Source: Paraburkholderia dinghuensis
GTDB taxonomy: Bacteria > Pseudomonadota > Gammaproteobacteria > Burkholderiales > Burkholderiaceae
Direction: 5' to 3'
Length of the DNA stretch: 64,000 bases
Assembly (NCBI RefSeq): GCF_003837865.1
Contig: NZ_RQIS01000010.1
Span: 1 to 64,000, forward strand
Shown: positions 1-9,817 of the stretch, one piece after another
Numbering within the stretch: position 1 is the first letter of the stretch
How the letters are laid out: every line of letters begins with the position of its first letter
Notes under the pieces: model-generated
Told to the model about the DNA's origin: nothing
The model's input: only the letters and a program-made list of their open reading frames with translations
Databases searched by the model: none
Made by a program: the position numbers and the translations under genes

Positions 1-102
1 CGGCGTCTGTTGCGCTCGCTGGCGAAGGGCGAGGCGATCACGCAGGACGTTTCGACGCTGGAAAATCCGGCGATTCTTGATCAGCTCGTAGAAAACGTGT
101 AA
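1..102 (+). CDS. acs: Acetyl-CoA synthetase (AMP-forming), C-terminal fragment
   Basis: The window opens inside this gene, so only the last 33 codons and the stop are present. The tail reads [15 protein letters not shown] followed by a STLENPAIL segment. This matches the end of AMP-forming acetyl-CoA synthetases, where an RR-LR stretch follows the catalytic lysine loop and a T-STL-(D/N)P pattern closes the protein. The enzyme makes acetyl-CoA from acetate, ATP and CoA in the cytosol. An acetate permease gene follows 78 bp downstream on the same strand, which supports the assignment. The catalytic core lies outside the window, so the call rests on a short tail plus context. Confidence 0.72.
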   Translation, partial: RRLLRSLAKGEAITQDVSTLENPAILDQLVENV

Positions 103-180
103 CGGCTCAGGCCGTGAGCTTCAACGCATAAAAGCGTTATTCACCGGGACGATAGTCCCACAAGGAAGGAGACAGTAAGC

Positions 181-774
181 ATGGCAAACGAAATCAAAAA
201 ATTCCCCAATCCGGCACCGCTCGGCCTTGCCGGCTTTGCGCTGACGACGTGGCTGCTCAGCATGGTTAACGCAGGATGGTATTCGGGTGAGGCGATGGGC
301 ATGGTGCTCGCCGTCGCTCTCGCTTTCGGCGGCACTGCCCAGATGATTGCGGGTGTGATGGAATTGCCGCGCGGCAACACGTTCGGCGCCACGGCATTCA
401 CGGCTTACGGCGCATTCTGGTGGTCGTTCGCGCTCTTCGTGCTGTTCTTGCACGACAAGGTGCCGGCAAGTTTCGTCGGCTGGTACCTCTGCCTGTGGGG
501 TGTGTTCACCTTCTACATGTGGCTCGCCACGTTCCGCTCGCCGAAGGTTCTGCAGGCCATCTTCTTTGTTCTCTGGATCACCTTCTTCCTTCTGGCAGCC
601 GGTGAATGGATGGGCTCCGCAGCCGTGCGTTCAGCAGGCGGATACGCAGGCCTGGTCACCGCCGTGCTGGCTTTCTATCTGTCGGCCGGCGAAATGCTGA
701 TGGAAACGTACGGCCGCGAGATCCTTCCGATTGGTCTGGGTCGCACCGCTGCCATGCCCGCCATGGCACGCTGA
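181..774 (+). CDS. satP: Acetate/succinate permease, GPR1/FUN34/YaaH family
   Basis: This 197-residue protein is nearly all membrane-embedded, with about six hydrophobic segments. It carries the family signature NPAPLGL at residues 10-16. Members (E. coli SatP/YaaH) move acetate and succinate with protons across the inner membrane. A good ribosome site (AAGGAAGGAGA) precedes the ATG. The gene follows acetyl-CoA synthetase with a 78-bp gap that holds two small hairpins (AACGC/GCGTT at 123-138 and GGGAC/GTCCC at 146-159). The two genes are probably cotranscribed for acetate uptake and activation. A strong terminator follows about 100 bp after the stop. The family is secure; acetate as substrate is inferred from the neighbour. 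Confidence 0.9.
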   Translation: MANEIKKFPNPAPLGLAGFALTTWLLSMVNAGWYSGEAMGMVLAVALAFGGTAQMIAGVMELPRGNTFGATAFTAYGAFWWSFALFVLFLHDKVPASFVGWYLCLWGVFTFYMWLATFRSPKVLQAIFFVLWITFFLLAAGEWMGSAAVRSAGGYAGLVTAVLAFYLSAGEMLMETYGREILPIGLGRTAAMPAMAR

Positions 775-872
775 CACAACCTGGCGTTTCAGCTGGACTG
801 CGTCGAGCCTTCGTGAGCGATGGCATGACGCTTGATCCGGGCTGAACGGCCTGAAGTTGTTACTTGATCTCG

Positions 873-903
873 GCCCGCGCTTTTTAGAAGCGCGGGCTTT
901 TTC
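873..903 (+). terminator. Rho-independent terminator after satP
   Basis: An 8-bp perfect GC stem (GCCCGCGC, loop TTTTTAGAA, GCGCGGGC) is followed directly by TTTTTC. It closes the acs-satP unit. The rest of the 775-1145 gap holds no gene I can support, only the opposing porin terminator. Confidence 0.9.
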
Positions 904-1049
904 ATTTCAGAGCGGGTTATCGGTGGCTGCTTGCGTCGAGTTGTATAAGGCGCCGACGCTCGTCACTCGGCGATGCGTAGCAATGCGTCTTTTGTCGTTG
1001 GACGGCAACGCCATATTCCGGAAGCGAACGTGTTATTGCGGGGCCATGA

Positions 1050-1092
1050 AAAGGGCAAAAAAAATCGGTCTTTCCCTGAGGAAAAGACCGAT
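1050..1092 (-). terminator. Rho-independent terminator of the minus-strand porin
   Basis: The stem ATCGGTCTT pairs with AAGACCGAT, and on the minus strand it is followed by a run of seven U residues. It lies about 55 bp past the porin stop codon and faces the satP terminator across a convergent gap. Confidence 0.85.
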
Positions 1093-1145
1093 GCAGTTAT
1101 CTGCCTGACCGGCAACCGGCGTACCGGTCGCCGTATCACACGAGA

Positions 1146-2381
1146 TTAGAACTTCTGCGTCATGCCGACCATTGCGGCGACTTGCTTGTTGGTGGTCGAT
1201 GCGCCCGAGCCCGAACCCAGTTGAGCGCGTGCCTTGGCACCGGTCGAATCCGTGCCCGAAGCCAGCTCGTACCAGCCCAGTGCGTAGACCGAGGTGCGCT
1301 TGGACAGCGCGTACGTGGCGCCCAGGTTGAACTGGTTGTAGTGTGCACCGTCAACCGCGTTGCTCGCACCGCTGTTATGGGTGTAGATGTACGCCGCGCC
1401 CAGTTGCAGTGCCGGGGTCAGGTTGTACGTTCCGTTGATTTCACCCGTGTTAAACGTTGCTTTGCCAGTCGCCCCCGCGGCGGCCTTCCCACCTTGAGGG
1501 TTAACCGAACCGAGACCACCGAACTGCGTGTTCGTGTAGACGAGACCGACGTTTGCCGGACCGAATGCGTACGAACCGCCAACCGTTGCCACTTGCAGCG
1601 ACGAAGCCGACGCATAGCCTTGCCAGATCGGGCTGGCCATGTTGTTGCCTGAGGCCGTCGTCCCGGTCGTCCCCGGCACCGAAGCACCGGCAACCGTGCC
1701 GAACGATGCGTAGTACGGATTCTTCGTGAAGGTGTAGCCTGCACCCGCGACGATCGGGCCATTGTTGTAGGCAAGGGCTGCTTCGAGGATCTGATTCCCG
1801 GTGAAGTTACCGGCTTGGCCGCCGAGGCTGTACAGGAAGCCTGCTTGCAGACCCGAGTAAATCGGGCTTTGGTAGCGAATCGCGTTGTTCAGGCGGTTGG
1901 TCGTGTTCAGGTTGCTGACATCCATCACCGGCGTACCGAAGTTCGTGCCCGAACCGGCCCACGTGTCACCCGACTGGAGGACACCGACCATGTCGGCGAC
2001 CACCGAACGCTGGTGACCCAACGTCAGCGTACCGTACTGGTTGCTGCTCAGGCCGACGAACGCCTGGCGACCGAAGAGCAGGCCACCTTGAGCCGATGCG
2101 CCGGTGCCGGTCGTGAACCCGCTTTCGAGCGTGAAGATCGCCTTCAGGCCGCCACCGAGGTCTTCAACGCCCTTCAAGCCAAAGCGCGACGAATTTGCTT
2201 GCGACAGACCCACAAGCGCGCCGCCGTGGGTGGGGTTAACGGTGGCGCTGATTTGCTTGTTGTTTACATACAGCACGCCTGCATCGACGAGGCCGTAGAG
2301 CGTGACGCTGCTTTGTGCGTGAGCGGCACCAGCAAACGCGCTCAGTGCAATAACGGCTGCGGTGGTCTTGGTGAATTTCAT
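1146..2381 (-). CDS. Gram-negative trimeric porin, OmpC-like (Burkholderia type)
   Basis: The 411-residue product begins with a 22-residue signal peptide (MKFTKTTAAVIALSAFAGAAHA). The mature protein then starts QSSVTLYG, the hallmark of beta-proteobacterial porins. It has the conserved RFGLKGVEDLGGGLKAIFTLESGF block near the N terminus and ends in Phe, as expected for recognition by the outer-membrane assembly machinery. It should form a 16-strand general diffusion pore. I chose the ATG that opens the signal peptide; the frame is open 16 codons further upstream, but that stretch is not signal-like. Substrate preference cannot be read from sequence. Two more porins of this family lie in the window. 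Confidence 0.93.
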   Translation of the reverse strand: MKFTKTTAAVIALSAFAGAAHAQSSVTLYGLVDAGVLYVNNKQISATVNPTHGGALVGLSQANSSRFGLKGVEDLGGGLKAIFTLESGFTTGTGASAQGGLLFGRQAFVGLSSNQYGTLTLGHQRSVVADMVGVLQSGDTWAGSGTNFGTPVMDVSNLNTTNRLNNAIRYQSPIYSGLQAGFLYSLGGQAGNFTGNQILEAALAYNNGPIVAGAGYTFTKNPYYASFGTVAGASVPGTTGTTASGNNMASPIWQGYASASSLQVATVGGSYAFGPANVGLVYTNTQFGGLGSVNPQGGKAAAGATGKATFNTGEINGTYNLTPALQLGAAYIYTHNSGASNAVDGAHYNQFNLGATYALSKRTSVYALGWYELASGTDSTGAKARAQLGSGSGASTTNKQVAAMVGMTQKF

Positions 2382-2878
2382 CTGTATAGTTTTTCCAAAT
2401 TGCATCGGGCAATTGCGGACAAGCCACAATCAGTGTTTAAAACCCGATGATTCGATTAGTAGTTGAGTAACCTGGACTCCCTGGCACAAGATGGGTCCAT
2501 TGAACGCTCCAAACCTTTTTTAGCTTGCTAATGAACCTGTACCAGCGGCACGATGCTAGCAGCTACATGTCAGCTTCTGTATGACAGACTTACTTTGTGT
2601 TGCACCGATGCGACAGGGTTGTCGGGACGACAATTGCCTTCAATGCGCAAACGTTTGGTTTGCGACGACGCACAGCTAACGCTCCGCAAAACGTGACAAT
2701 CCGCCGCGAGTTCGTGTCATCTGCCGGATAGTCCTTTTCCGGTCACACGTTACTGGGAAGGTCGTCAGCTTTTTCATTAATTCGATCATTTCATCAATTC
2801 GATTTTTAATTATCGAATCGACACCCCGCGCTGCCAGATGACGCGCCTGCGCCAGATCGTGTTGTTTATTCGGGGCGC
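2382..2878. other. Intergenic region between porin and ugpC
   Basis: About 500 bp holding the porin promoter and 5' leader (minus strand) and the end of the ugp operon. I see no RNA gene and no convincing terminator after ugpC. The only coding candidate is a 68-codon frame coupled to the ugpC stop, listed separately. Confidence 0.5.
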
Positions 2879-2882
2879 TCAT
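2676..2882 (-). CDS. Possible small ORF coupled to the end of ugpC (68 aa, unknown)
   Basis: A 68-codon frame starts with an ATG that overlaps the ugpC stop as ATGA, the arrangement used by the ugpA/ugpE junction upstream. The product is charged and soluble-looking (an [16 protein letters not shown] stretch could be a short amphipathic helix). It matches no family I recognise. Codon use is poorer in GC than the neighbouring genes. It may be a chance frame that happens to touch the stop, so confidence is low. Confidence 0.2.
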   Translation of the reverse strand: MSAPNKQHDLAQARHLAARGVDSIIKNRIDEMIELMKKLTTFPVTCDRKRTIRQMTRTRGGLSRFAER

Positions 2883-4003
2883 GAAACGCGCAAGCCGGTC
2901 GCCGAATCGAAAAAGTGCAATTGCTGCGAAGGCAACGTCACTTCCATTCGTTCGCCGGCACGCGGTCGATGTGTGGCCGGAAGACGCACCACGATTTCCT
3001 GCTCACCGAATCGGCCATGGGCGAGATTGTCTGCGCCCAGCAATTCGCACGAATCGACCGTCAACGCTATGGATTGCGCATTTGGCGCAGCTGCAATGTG
3101 CTCTGCGCGAATACCAAGCGTATATTCCCGGTTCGCGTCGAGTCGGCCAATGATGGAATTCTCGTCCCGTGAATTACGCTCCCCAACCGTGTGACCCAGC
3201 CCCGCGTCAAGCGGCAGGCGCGGCCCGTTGCCACTCACCTCGAAGAAACGCCTGTCCTCTGAGACGCGGCCTTGCAGCAGGTTCATCGCTGGAGAACCAA
3301 TGAAGCTCGCCACGAACACACTCGCAGGCTTTTCATACACTTCGCTGGGTACACCGATCTGTTCGATGTAACCGCCGTTCATGACCACAACCCGATGCCC
3401 GAGCGTCATCGCCTCGATCTGGTCGTGCGTGACATACAAGCTCGTAGTCTGCAGTCGCTGGTGCAGCCTCTGGATTTCGAACCGCATCTGGACGCGCAGT
3501 TTCGCGTCGAGATTCGAGAGCGGTTCGTCGAAGAGGAACACGGCCGGCTCCCGGACTATCGCGCGTCCCATCGCCACCCGCTGGCGTTGCCCGCCGGAGA
3601 GGTCGCGTGGCAGGCGCTCGAGCAGCGAGCCCAGTTCGAGGATCTTCGCGGCCGCGGCTACGCGTTCGCTGACCGTGCGCTGATCCACACCACGAATCTT
3701 CAACCCGTACGCCATGTTTTGCGCCACGCTCATATGCGGATAGAGCGCGTAGTTCTGAAACACCATGGCGATGTCGCGGTCTTTCGGTTCCAGCTTGTTG
3801 ACTACCCGGTCGCCGATCGCAATGGTGCCTTCAGTCACGCTTTCCAGGCCGGCGACCATCCGCAGCAGCGTCGACTTCCCGCAGCCCGAGGGACCGACGA
3901 GCACCACAAATTCGCCGTCGGCAACGTTGAGGTCGACCGAGTGCAGCACAGTGGCTTTGCCGTCATACGACTTGCGTACTCGGTCAAGAGTCAGGGTTGC
4001 CAT
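2879..4003 (-). CDS. ugpC: sn-Glycerol-3-phosphate ABC transporter, ATP-binding subunit
   Basis: This is a 374-residue CUT1-family ATPase. Walker A is GPSGCGKST near residues 37-45, the signature is LSGGQRQR near residue 135, and Walker B with the D-loop is [17 protein letters not shown]-terminal MalK-type TOBE/OB regulatory domain makes up the last 130 residues. It energises the UgpA/UgpE channel on the cytoplasmic face. I chose the ATG at [11 protein letters not shown] because a GGGAG site lies 8 bp upstream; a GTG nine bases earlier is in frame but poorly placed. It is the last gene of the ugpBAEC operon, separated from ugpE by about 110 bp. No ugpQ phosphodiesterase follows. Confidence 0.93.
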   Translation of the reverse strand: MATLTLDRVRKSYDGKATVLHSVDLNVADGEFVVLVGPSGCGKSTLLRMVAGLESVTEGTIAIGDRVVNKLEPKDRDIAMVFQNYALYPHMSVAQNMAYGLKIRGVDQRTVSERVAAAAKILELGSLLERLPRDLSGGQRQRVAMGRAIVREPAVFLFDEPLSNLDAKLRVQMRFEIQRLHQRLQTTSLYVTHDQIEAMTLGHRVVVMNGGYIEQIGVPSEVYEKPASVFVASFIGSPAMNLLQGRVSEDRRFFEVSGNGPRLPLDAGLGHTVGERNSRDENSIIGRLDANREYTLGIRAEHIAAAPNAQSIALTVDSCELLGADNLAHGRFGEQEIVVRLPATHRPRAGERMEVTLPSQQLHFFDSATGLRVS

Positions 4004-4112
4004 CAGATGCACTCCCGTGTCGATCCGGCATGAGTCGTTTGAAATCCAGATTCGCTACTGCGACAAGCCAGTCGCGATGCCGATTCACCCATTATGAAAA
4101 TCTCTTTAGCCA

Positions 4113-4958
4113 TCATTTTTCGGAATCGACCAGCCCCCGTACGAACCAGCGTTGCATCGAGAGCACGACGACGAGCGGAGGCAGCATCGCGAGCAACGTC
4201 GCAGCCATCACCAGATGCCACTGGGTAGCGGCATCGCCACTCGCAATCATGCTTCTGATGCCGACGACCGAAGTCGTCAGTGTCTGGGAGCTCGTAATCA
4301 GAATCGGCCACAAGTACTGATTCCACCCGTAAATAAACGTGATGACGAAGAGCGCCGCGATGTTCGTCCGGGACAACGGCAACACGACGTCCCAGAAGAA
4401 GCGCAATGCGCTTGCGCCGTCGATGCGTGCCGCTTCCAGAAGCTCGTCCGGCAGCGTCAAAAAGAACTGGCGAAACAGAAAGGTTGCGGTGGCCGATGCC
4501 GTCAGCGGTAACGTCAGTCCGGCATAGGTATTGGACAGATGCAACGCGGACACGACCTCGACGGTCGGAAATATCCGCACCTCAACCGGCAGCATCAATG
4601 TGGCGAAGATCAGCCAGAATGAAACCTTGCGCAGCGGAAAGCGGAAGAAAACAATCGCATAGGCCGAAATGACGGATACGGCGATTTTGCCGACCGCAAT
4701 TGCCAGCGCCATGATCAGGCTGTTAGCCAGCATTCTGCCGAAGGGCGAAGCAGCGTTTCCGGTGCCATGCGTCCACACGGCACTCATGTTCTCGAACAGG
4801 TGCGTACTGGGCACGAGTGACAGCGGCACCGTGAATACTTCCGACTCGTTCATCGTCGCAGCGCAAAAGGCGACGTAAACGGGAAAGACGATGATCAGCA
4901 CACCCACAACGAGCATCGCGTGGCAGAACAGATCAAAACCTCGGCGATTCTCGATCAT
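4113..4958 (-). CDS. ugpE: sn-Glycerol-3-phosphate ABC transporter permease
   Basis: The 281-residue inner-membrane protein has about six transmembrane segments and the EAA loop that contacts the ATPase ([25 protein letters not shown]). It is the second membrane subunit (MalG/UgpE side) of the importer. Its start overlaps the ugpA stop by 4 bp (ATGA), which indicates translational coupling. Assignment to UgpE rather than a generic sugar permease rests on UgpB in the same operon and on the gene order B-A-E-C. Confidence 0.92.
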   Translation of the reverse strand: MIENRRGFDLFCHAMLVVGVLIIVFPVYVAFCAATMNESEVFTVPLSLVPSTHLFENMSAVWTHGTGNAASPFGRMLANSLIMALAIAVGKIAVSVISAYAIVFFRFPLRKVSFWLIFATLMLPVEVRIFPTVEVVSALHLSNTYAGLTLPLTASATATFLFRQFFLTLPDELLEAARIDGASALRFFWDVVLPLSRTNIAALFVITFIYGWNQYLWPILITSSQTLTTSVVGIRSMIASGDAATQWHLVMAATLLAMLPPLVVVLSMQRWFVRGLVDSEK

Positions 4959-5839
4959 GAGTATTTCACCTTGCGCTCGACGAACCGGAACTGGATGACG
5001 GTCAAACCGACGACGAGCAGCATCATGACAACCGACTGGGCGCCCGAGCTGCCGATGTCGAGTCCCTGAAAGCCTTCCGTGAAAATCTTGTAGACGAGCG
5101 TCTTGGTTGCCTGCGCCGGGCCACCGCCGGTGGCCGCATCGATAACGGGAAACGTGTCGAAGAATGCGTAGACGAGGTTGACGACTACAAGAAAGAAAGT
5201 CGTCGGCGATAGTAATGGCAGCGCTATTCCGAAGAAGCGCCGTACCGGACCCGCGCCATCGATGGCAGCCGCTTCGATTAATGATCGCGGAATGGCCTGC
5301 AGACCGGTGTAAAAGAAAAGGAAGTTGTAGCTGATCTGTTTCCAGACCGAGGCCACCACGACAAGCGTCATCGCCTGAGTGCCATTCAGCGCGTGATTCC
5401 AGGTAATGCCGATCTTCGACAACGAAAACGTCACGATGCCGATGCTCGGGTTAAACAAGAATGCCCAGAGGACTGCCGCAATGGCAGGCGCCACGGCATA
5501 CGGCCAGATCAGCAGCGTCCGATAGATGAGTTTGCCGCGGCTGATACGATCGGCCATCGCCGCCAGGAACAGCGAGACGACGAGACCGATTGTCGTGACG
5601 AGCGAACTGAATACGACCGTCGTGCGAACCGAATCGAGGTAAAGCGGATCGGCAAACAGGTGCCGGAAATTCGCGAATCCGACGAACTCTGTTGAAATGC
5701 CGAACGCATCCTGAGACGACATTGACTGCCAGAGTGCGACTCCCGCAGGCCAGAGGAAAAAGACGCCCGTGATCAGGAGTTGTGGCGCAATCAACAGGAA
5801 AGGCAGCAATCCCGCGCCAAAATGCGTTCGACGTTCCAT
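4955..5839 (-). CDS. ugpA: sn-Glycerol-3-phosphate ABC transporter permease
   Basis: The 294-residue protein has six or so transmembrane helices and an EAA motif ([25 protein letters not shown]). Its N-terminal helix is followed by a periplasmic segment typical of MalF/UgpA partners. It pairs with UgpE to form the channel for glycerol-3-phosphate or its diesters. It starts 15 bp after the ugpB stop and overlaps ugpE by 4 bp, so the whole set is one transcript. Confidence 0.92.
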   Translation of the reverse strand: MERRTHFGAGLLPFLLIAPQLLITGVFFLWPAGVALWQSMSSQDAFGISTEFVGFANFRHLFADPLYLDSVRTTVVFSSLVTTIGLVVSLFLAAMADRISRGKLIYRTLLIWPYAVAPAIAAVLWAFLFNPSIGIVTFSLSKIGITWNHALNGTQAMTLVVVASVWKQISYNFLFFYTGLQAIPRSLIEAAAIDGAGPVRRFFGIALPLLSPTTFFLVVVNLVYAFFDTFPVIDAATGGGPAQATKTLVYKIFTEGFQGLDIGSSGAQSVVMMLLVVGLTVIQFRFVERKVKYS

Positions 5840-5854
5840 TCACCTGCCCGCAGC

Positions 5855-7201
5855 TTAGTTAGCCGTCTTTTCGAAGCGGCGGAGCAGTTCGTTGCCGCGC
5901 GTGTTCGCGTCATCGAGTGCCTGTTGCGGCGTCTTCTTGCCTTCCCAGACCTGTTCCAGATCCTCGTCGACGACCGTGCGGATCTGCGGCATGTTGCCAA
6001 GACGCAGGCCACGCGTGTACGGAAGAGGCGGCTTGTTCAGCATCTGGATCATCGCGGTGTCGGCACCGGGATGCGACGTGTAGAAGCCCTGTTGACGGGT
6101 CAGATCGTACGCTGCCTTCGTGACCGGCAGATAGCCCGTATCCTGGTGCCATTTCGCGGCGACAGGGGCAGAGCTGAGGTACGAGAGAAACTCGGCGACG
6201 CCCTTATAGGTATCGGGATTCTTGCCGCCGAGCACCCAGAGGCTTGCGCCACCGATGATCGCATTCTGCGGTGCGCCCTTGATCGACGCATCGTACGGCA
6301 TCATGCCGGTACCATACTGGAACTTCGCGTACTTCTGGACATTTGCGAGCGAGCCCGACGAGCCCATCATGATGCCGCAATCGCCGCTGTAGAACTTGGG
6401 CGTTGCTTCGTCTTTCCGGCCGACGTACGTGAACGTGCCTTGTTCGAGCATCTTCTGCAGGAACGCGATGTGTGCGACCTGCAGCGGCTTGTTGATTTCG
6501 AGTTGCGCGTCGAGGCCGTCGAAGCCATTCTTTTCCGTCGCGATCGGGGCAGCGTGCCACGCGCTGTAATTCTCGATCTGCACCCATCCTTGCCAGCCGG
6601 TCGTAAAGCCGCACGTCATGCCCGACTTCTTGAGCTTCGCCGCATCGTCGGCGACTTCGCTCCACGTTTTAGGCGGCGCATCCGGATTCAGACCGGCCTT
6701 CTTGAACGCATCCTTGTTGTAGTAGAGAACCGGCGTCGAACTGTTGAATGGCATCGACACCAGATGGCCCGTCTTCGCGTCGCTGTAGTAGCTTGCAATC
6801 GTCGGCACGAAGGCCTTTTCGTCGAATGCGATGCCGGCCTTCGTCATGACGTCGTACACGGGGACGACGGCCTTTTTGGCGTTCATCATCGTTGCCGTAC
6901 CGACTTCATAGACCTGCAGGATCGCCGGTGCGTCGCCGCTGCGATATGCGGCAATGCCAGCGGCCAGCGTCTGGTCGTACGTACCCTTGAAGACGGGAAC
7001 GATCTTGTACTGGCTTTGCGAAGCGTTGAACTGCTGGGCGATGTCGTTCACGCGATCGCCGAGCGCTCCTTCCATCGCATGCCAGAACTGGATTTCCGTT
7101 GCAGCGTGGGCCGTGTGGGCCAGGCCGGCGAGCATCAGCATCATCGAGGCGGCGCGCAAGCGGGCGCCGAGTACTCCATTCAACTTATCGATCTGTTTCA
7201 T
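5855..7201 (-). CDS. ugpB: sn-Glycerol-3-phosphate-binding periplasmic protein
   Basis: The 448-residue protein is close in length to E. coli UgpB (438). It has a long signal peptide of about 33 residues ending AHTAHA. The mature start [21 protein letters not shown] and the [20 protein letters not shown] block are typical of UgpB. It captures glycerol-3-phosphate or glycerophosphodiesters in the periplasm and delivers them to UgpAE. It is the first gene of the operon, with an 830-bp upstream gap that must carry the promoter. I could not find a clear pair of CTGTCAT Pho-box repeats there, so PhoB control is not shown. Confidence 0.94.
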   Translation of the reverse strand: MKQIDKLNGVLGARLRAASMMLMLAGLAHTAHAATEIQFWHAMEGALGDRVNDIAQQFNASQSQYKIVPVFKGTYDQTLAAGIAAYRSGDAPAILQVYEVGTATMMNAKKAVVPVYDVMTKAGIAFDEKAFVPTIASYYSDAKTGHLVSMPFNSSTPVLYYNKDAFKKAGLNPDAPPKTWSEVADDAAKLKKSGMTCGFTTGWQGWVQIENYSAWHAAPIATEKNGFDGLDAQLEINKPLQVAHIAFLQKMLEQGTFTYVGRKDEATPKFYSGDCGIMMGSSGSLANVQKYAKFQYGTGMMPYDASIKGAPQNAIIGGASLWVLGGKNPDTYKGVAEFLSYLSSAPVAAKWHQDTGYLPVTKAAYDLTRQQGFYTSHPGADTAMIQMLNKPPLPYTRGLRLGNMPQIRTVVDEDLEQVWEGKKTPQQALDDANTRGNELLRRFEKTAN

Positions 7202-8034
7202 GAATACCTCTTGTTGTTGCTTTCAGTTAAAAATCCCGTAGCGGAGAAAATCGACGCTTCAACCGTCGTGTTACGACAACGTTTTCTTCTGCGACGTGGG
7301 CCGCGGCTTGACTATGAAGTGCCGTGGCGATCCGCGCGGTCGATTTCACGACTCGCTACGCGCGGAACATTGCGACGGCGCTTTCCGTGTGCTCTGGTGG
7401 GTACGATTCACGAAATGAGGGCGTTGCGCCTGACCGGGCTGCCATTTTTCTGCCGGGCGAGTTGCCTGCGAGTCTTCAGTTGTCGGTCGCTTTTGATTAT
7501 GGAGCTGCATCGCAATTCGCCGTACTTCATTACGCCGCATGGACAGAACGAAATACCGAAGGACACTTGCCCTCATCTGCGGAGGGATAAATGCACGCCT
7601 TCTCGGGCCTTCTCGCCACCACGCGTATTCGATGTTGTGGGAGCGACGTTCACTCAGCGATCAATCTCATCGGTGAGTGTCGAGCCGATCCGAAATTCTA
7701 ATTATTGTGTGCACATTGATCATCGCAAGGCGCGATGTTACTAAACGTATATTTCACGCCCGTGACGGCGAAAAGTCAAAGCCTTGCGTTGAATGGAACG
7801 CTTATCGGTGTTGCGCGTCAGGGAAAATCCGGAGTTCGTTCGGGTTGGATTTGTTGTTCGTCAGGCACCGTCCACCGCCATTCCAGGTTTTAAATTCCGC
7901 GTTGATCCGAAGCCGTACGGGGAGTCACAGCCTGTTACCAATCTCGCACAGCCGTTTCACCTGCGTCCAGACCGGCGACCTAAACTCCGGGCCGTGTTCA
8001 CCATGAACGCACTTGACGTGCGAGGAGTAGCACT
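7202..8034. other. Intergenic region between divergent ugpB and the PXPV gene
   Basis: About 830 bp between two divergent start codons. Several short open frames exist on both strands but none has a ribosome site, conserved motif or coding character that I can support. It must hold the ugp promoter (minus) and the promoter of the small secreted protein (plus). No clear operator was identified. Confidence 0.4.
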
Positions 8035-8340
8035 ATGAACAAAAAGCTTGTCGTCGCGGCACTCGGAGGTGCCATCCTTGTGGCATCGACTGCGGCATCG
8101 GCCCATGTTGATGTGGGAATCGGCATTGGACTGCCGGGTGTCGTTTATGCCCCGGCGGAACCGGTTTATGTCGCGCCGCCGCCTGTCGTATATGCGCCGG
8201 CGCCTGTCGCGGTCGGATATGGCGACGACGATTGGCGCGCGCGGGAGTGGCGTGAACATGAATGGCGTCGCCACGAATGGCGAGAACACGATGGGCGAGA
8301 ACACGGGTGGCACGGCCATGACCACGAGGACCGCCAATGA
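8035..8340 (+). CDS. Small secreted PXPV-repeat protein with His/Trp-rich tail
   Basis: This 101-residue protein begins with a signal peptide of about 23 residues (MNKKLVVAALGGAILVASTAASA) and is therefore exported. The middle has proline-valine-tyrosine repeats (VYAPAEPVYVAPPPVVYAPAPV) of the PXPV type common in Burkholderia. The last 35 residues are repeats of the type EWR-HEWR-HEWREH, ending GWHGHDHED, very rich in His, Glu, Arg and Trp. The His/Asp-rich tail could bind metal, but that is inference. A GAGGAG site precedes the ATG. It stands alone between ugpB and puuB, and its function is unknown. Confidence 0.8.
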   Translation: MNKKLVVAALGGAILVASTAASAHVDVGIGIGLPGVVYAPAEPVYVAPPPVVYAPAPVAVGYGDDDWRAREWREHEWRRHEWREHDGREHGWHGHDHEDRQ

Positions 8341-8512
8341 ATTGATGTTCAACTTCAGGGCGGCGCCCCGGATTTGCCTGAACTCGTTATCGGCTAATCA
8401 AGTTACGGGGCAGCCGCACCATTCTCGTGGCGAGCAATTCGTGCGTCATGCCAATGCGGTACCGCTTGTCAGAACCTAAACGCCGCTTCCTTTGTGCGTC
8501 ACGAACGCGGCA

Positions 8513-9817
8513 TCACAGCATGTCCATTACCCGGTGATAAAGCATGCCGATTTCGAGCGCGGGCCGCCGCCATGCGGGGCCGCCCGGGAAGCGCGCATGC
8601 CGCAACTGCGCGAACAGATCGAACGAAGCGCTTTCCCCGGCGATCGCCTGGGCAACGACGCGTCCGGCGATGCCAGTCAGCGCAACGCCGTGGCCTGAAA
8701 AACCCTGCACGTAGTAGTAGTTCGGATCGATCACGCCGAAGTCCGGTGCGCGATTGCGCGTGACGTCAACGAAGCCACCCCACGCATAGTCCACCCGCGT
8801 CTGGGCGAGTTGCGGGAACACGTCAGCCATGCGCTTCTTCATCGCGTCGGTCAACTGTGCGGGCGATGCGCCTGTCGAGTCCGCACGGCCGCCGAACAGC
8901 ATGCGATGGTCGGCAGAAAGGCGGAAATAGTCGAGAAGGAAATTGTTATCGCAGACAGCGGCGCGTCCGGCGATCAGCGCGTCGGCGCGTTCTTTTCCGA
9001 GCGGCTCGGTTGCGATGATGTACGACGCAATCGGCGCGATGCGCGCGGCGACATCCGGCGGAAGCACGCCGCCAGGCACGGCGTTGCAGCACGATACGAC
9101 GAAGCGGCAGCGCACTTCGCCACGCGCGGTCTTCACGACAGGACGCACGCCGCGCACGACTTTCAGCGCGCGCGTATGCGCGAAGAGCTGTGCGCCTTCA
9201 CGGCGAGCAGCATCGGCGAGACCGAGGCAGTACTTGAGCGGGTGCAGATGGCCGGAGACCGGATCGAACACGCCTGCCAGATAACGCTGCGAAGCGACGC
9301 GCGCGCGCGTCGCTTCGGCGTCGAGCCATTCGAGCCGGTCATAGCCCCAGCGCGTGCGCGCGGCGTCCATCCATGCGCGCAAGTCGGGTACGCGCTTGGT
9401 CTTTGTCGCGACGGTGACGTAACCCACCGTGAAATCGCAGTCGATGCCGTAGCGTTCGATGCGCTCGCGCACAAGTCCGACGCCTTCAATCGAAAGCGCC
9501 CATGCGGCGCGCACACCTTGCGCGCCGAGTTGCTTTTCGAGCACTTCGTCCTTGGCAAAGCCGACGAGCGTCTGTCCGCCGTTGCGTCCGGAAGCGCCCC
9601 AGCCGGAACGGTGTGCATCGAGCACGACGACCGACAATCCGCGCGCGCGGCATTCCAGCGCGACCGACAAGCCGGCGAAGCCCGCACCGATCACGCACAC
9701 GTCGGCGTCGAGCGCGCCTTCGAGCACGGGATCGTCGTCAGCAGTTCGGGTGACGGTGGCTTCGTACCAGGAGTTGCGCGCGAGGGCGCTCGCCTGGGCG
9801 TCGAGGGTTGCGGTCAT
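8513..9817 (-). CDS. puuB: Gamma-glutamylputrescine oxidase (FAD), copy 1
   Basis: The 434-residue FAD-dependent oxidoreductase of the DAO family has the dinucleotide motif DVCVIGAGFAGLSVA (GAGFAG at 44-49) and the ASGRNGGQ motif near residue 80 typical of PuuB/OrdL. In the PuuABCD route it oxidises gamma-glutamylputrescine to the aminoaldehyde with release of ammonia and peroxide. I chose the ATG at MTATLDAQ, which overlaps the upstream gene's stop by one base (TAATG). It is the last gene of the minus-strand polyamine arm and follows a close paralogue. Either copy could prefer another gamma-glutamylated amine. Confidence 0.85.
   Translation of the reverse strand: MTATLDAQASALARNSWYEATVTRTADDDPVLEGALDADVCVIGAGFAGLSVALECRARGLSVVVLDAHRSGWGASGRNGGQTLVGFAKDEVLEKQLGAQGVRAAWALSIEGVGLVRERIERYGIDCDFTVGYVTVATKTKRVPDLRAWMDAARTRWGYDRLEWLDAEATRARVASQRYLAGVFDPVSGHLHPLKYCLGLADAARREGAQLFAHTRALKVVRGVRPVVKTARGEVRCRFVVSCCNAVPGGVLPPDVAARIAPIASYIIATEPLGKERADALIAGRAAVCDNNFLLDYFRLSADHRMLFGGRADSTGASPAQLTDAMKKRMADVFPQLAQTRVDYAWGGFVDVTRNRAPDFGVIDPNYYYVQGFSGHGVALTGIAGRVVAQAIAGESASFDLFAQLRHARFPGGPAWRRPALEIGMLYHRVMDML

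Noticed and set aside
2441-2870. tRNA or structured RNA in the porin-ugpC gap
   Set aside because: No cloverleaf, T-loop (GGTTCGA) or extended stem was found; only short AT-rich inverted repeats.
5780-7744. Long open frame (over 650 codons) on the plus strand opposite ugpB and its upstream region
   Set aside because: It is the antisense shadow of ugpB, rich in Arg and His, without motifs; high-GC codon bias leaves such frames open.
7202-8034. Pho box upstream of ugpB
   Set aside because: ugp operons are often PhoB-controlled, but no pair of CTGTCAT repeats with correct spacing could be found by eye.
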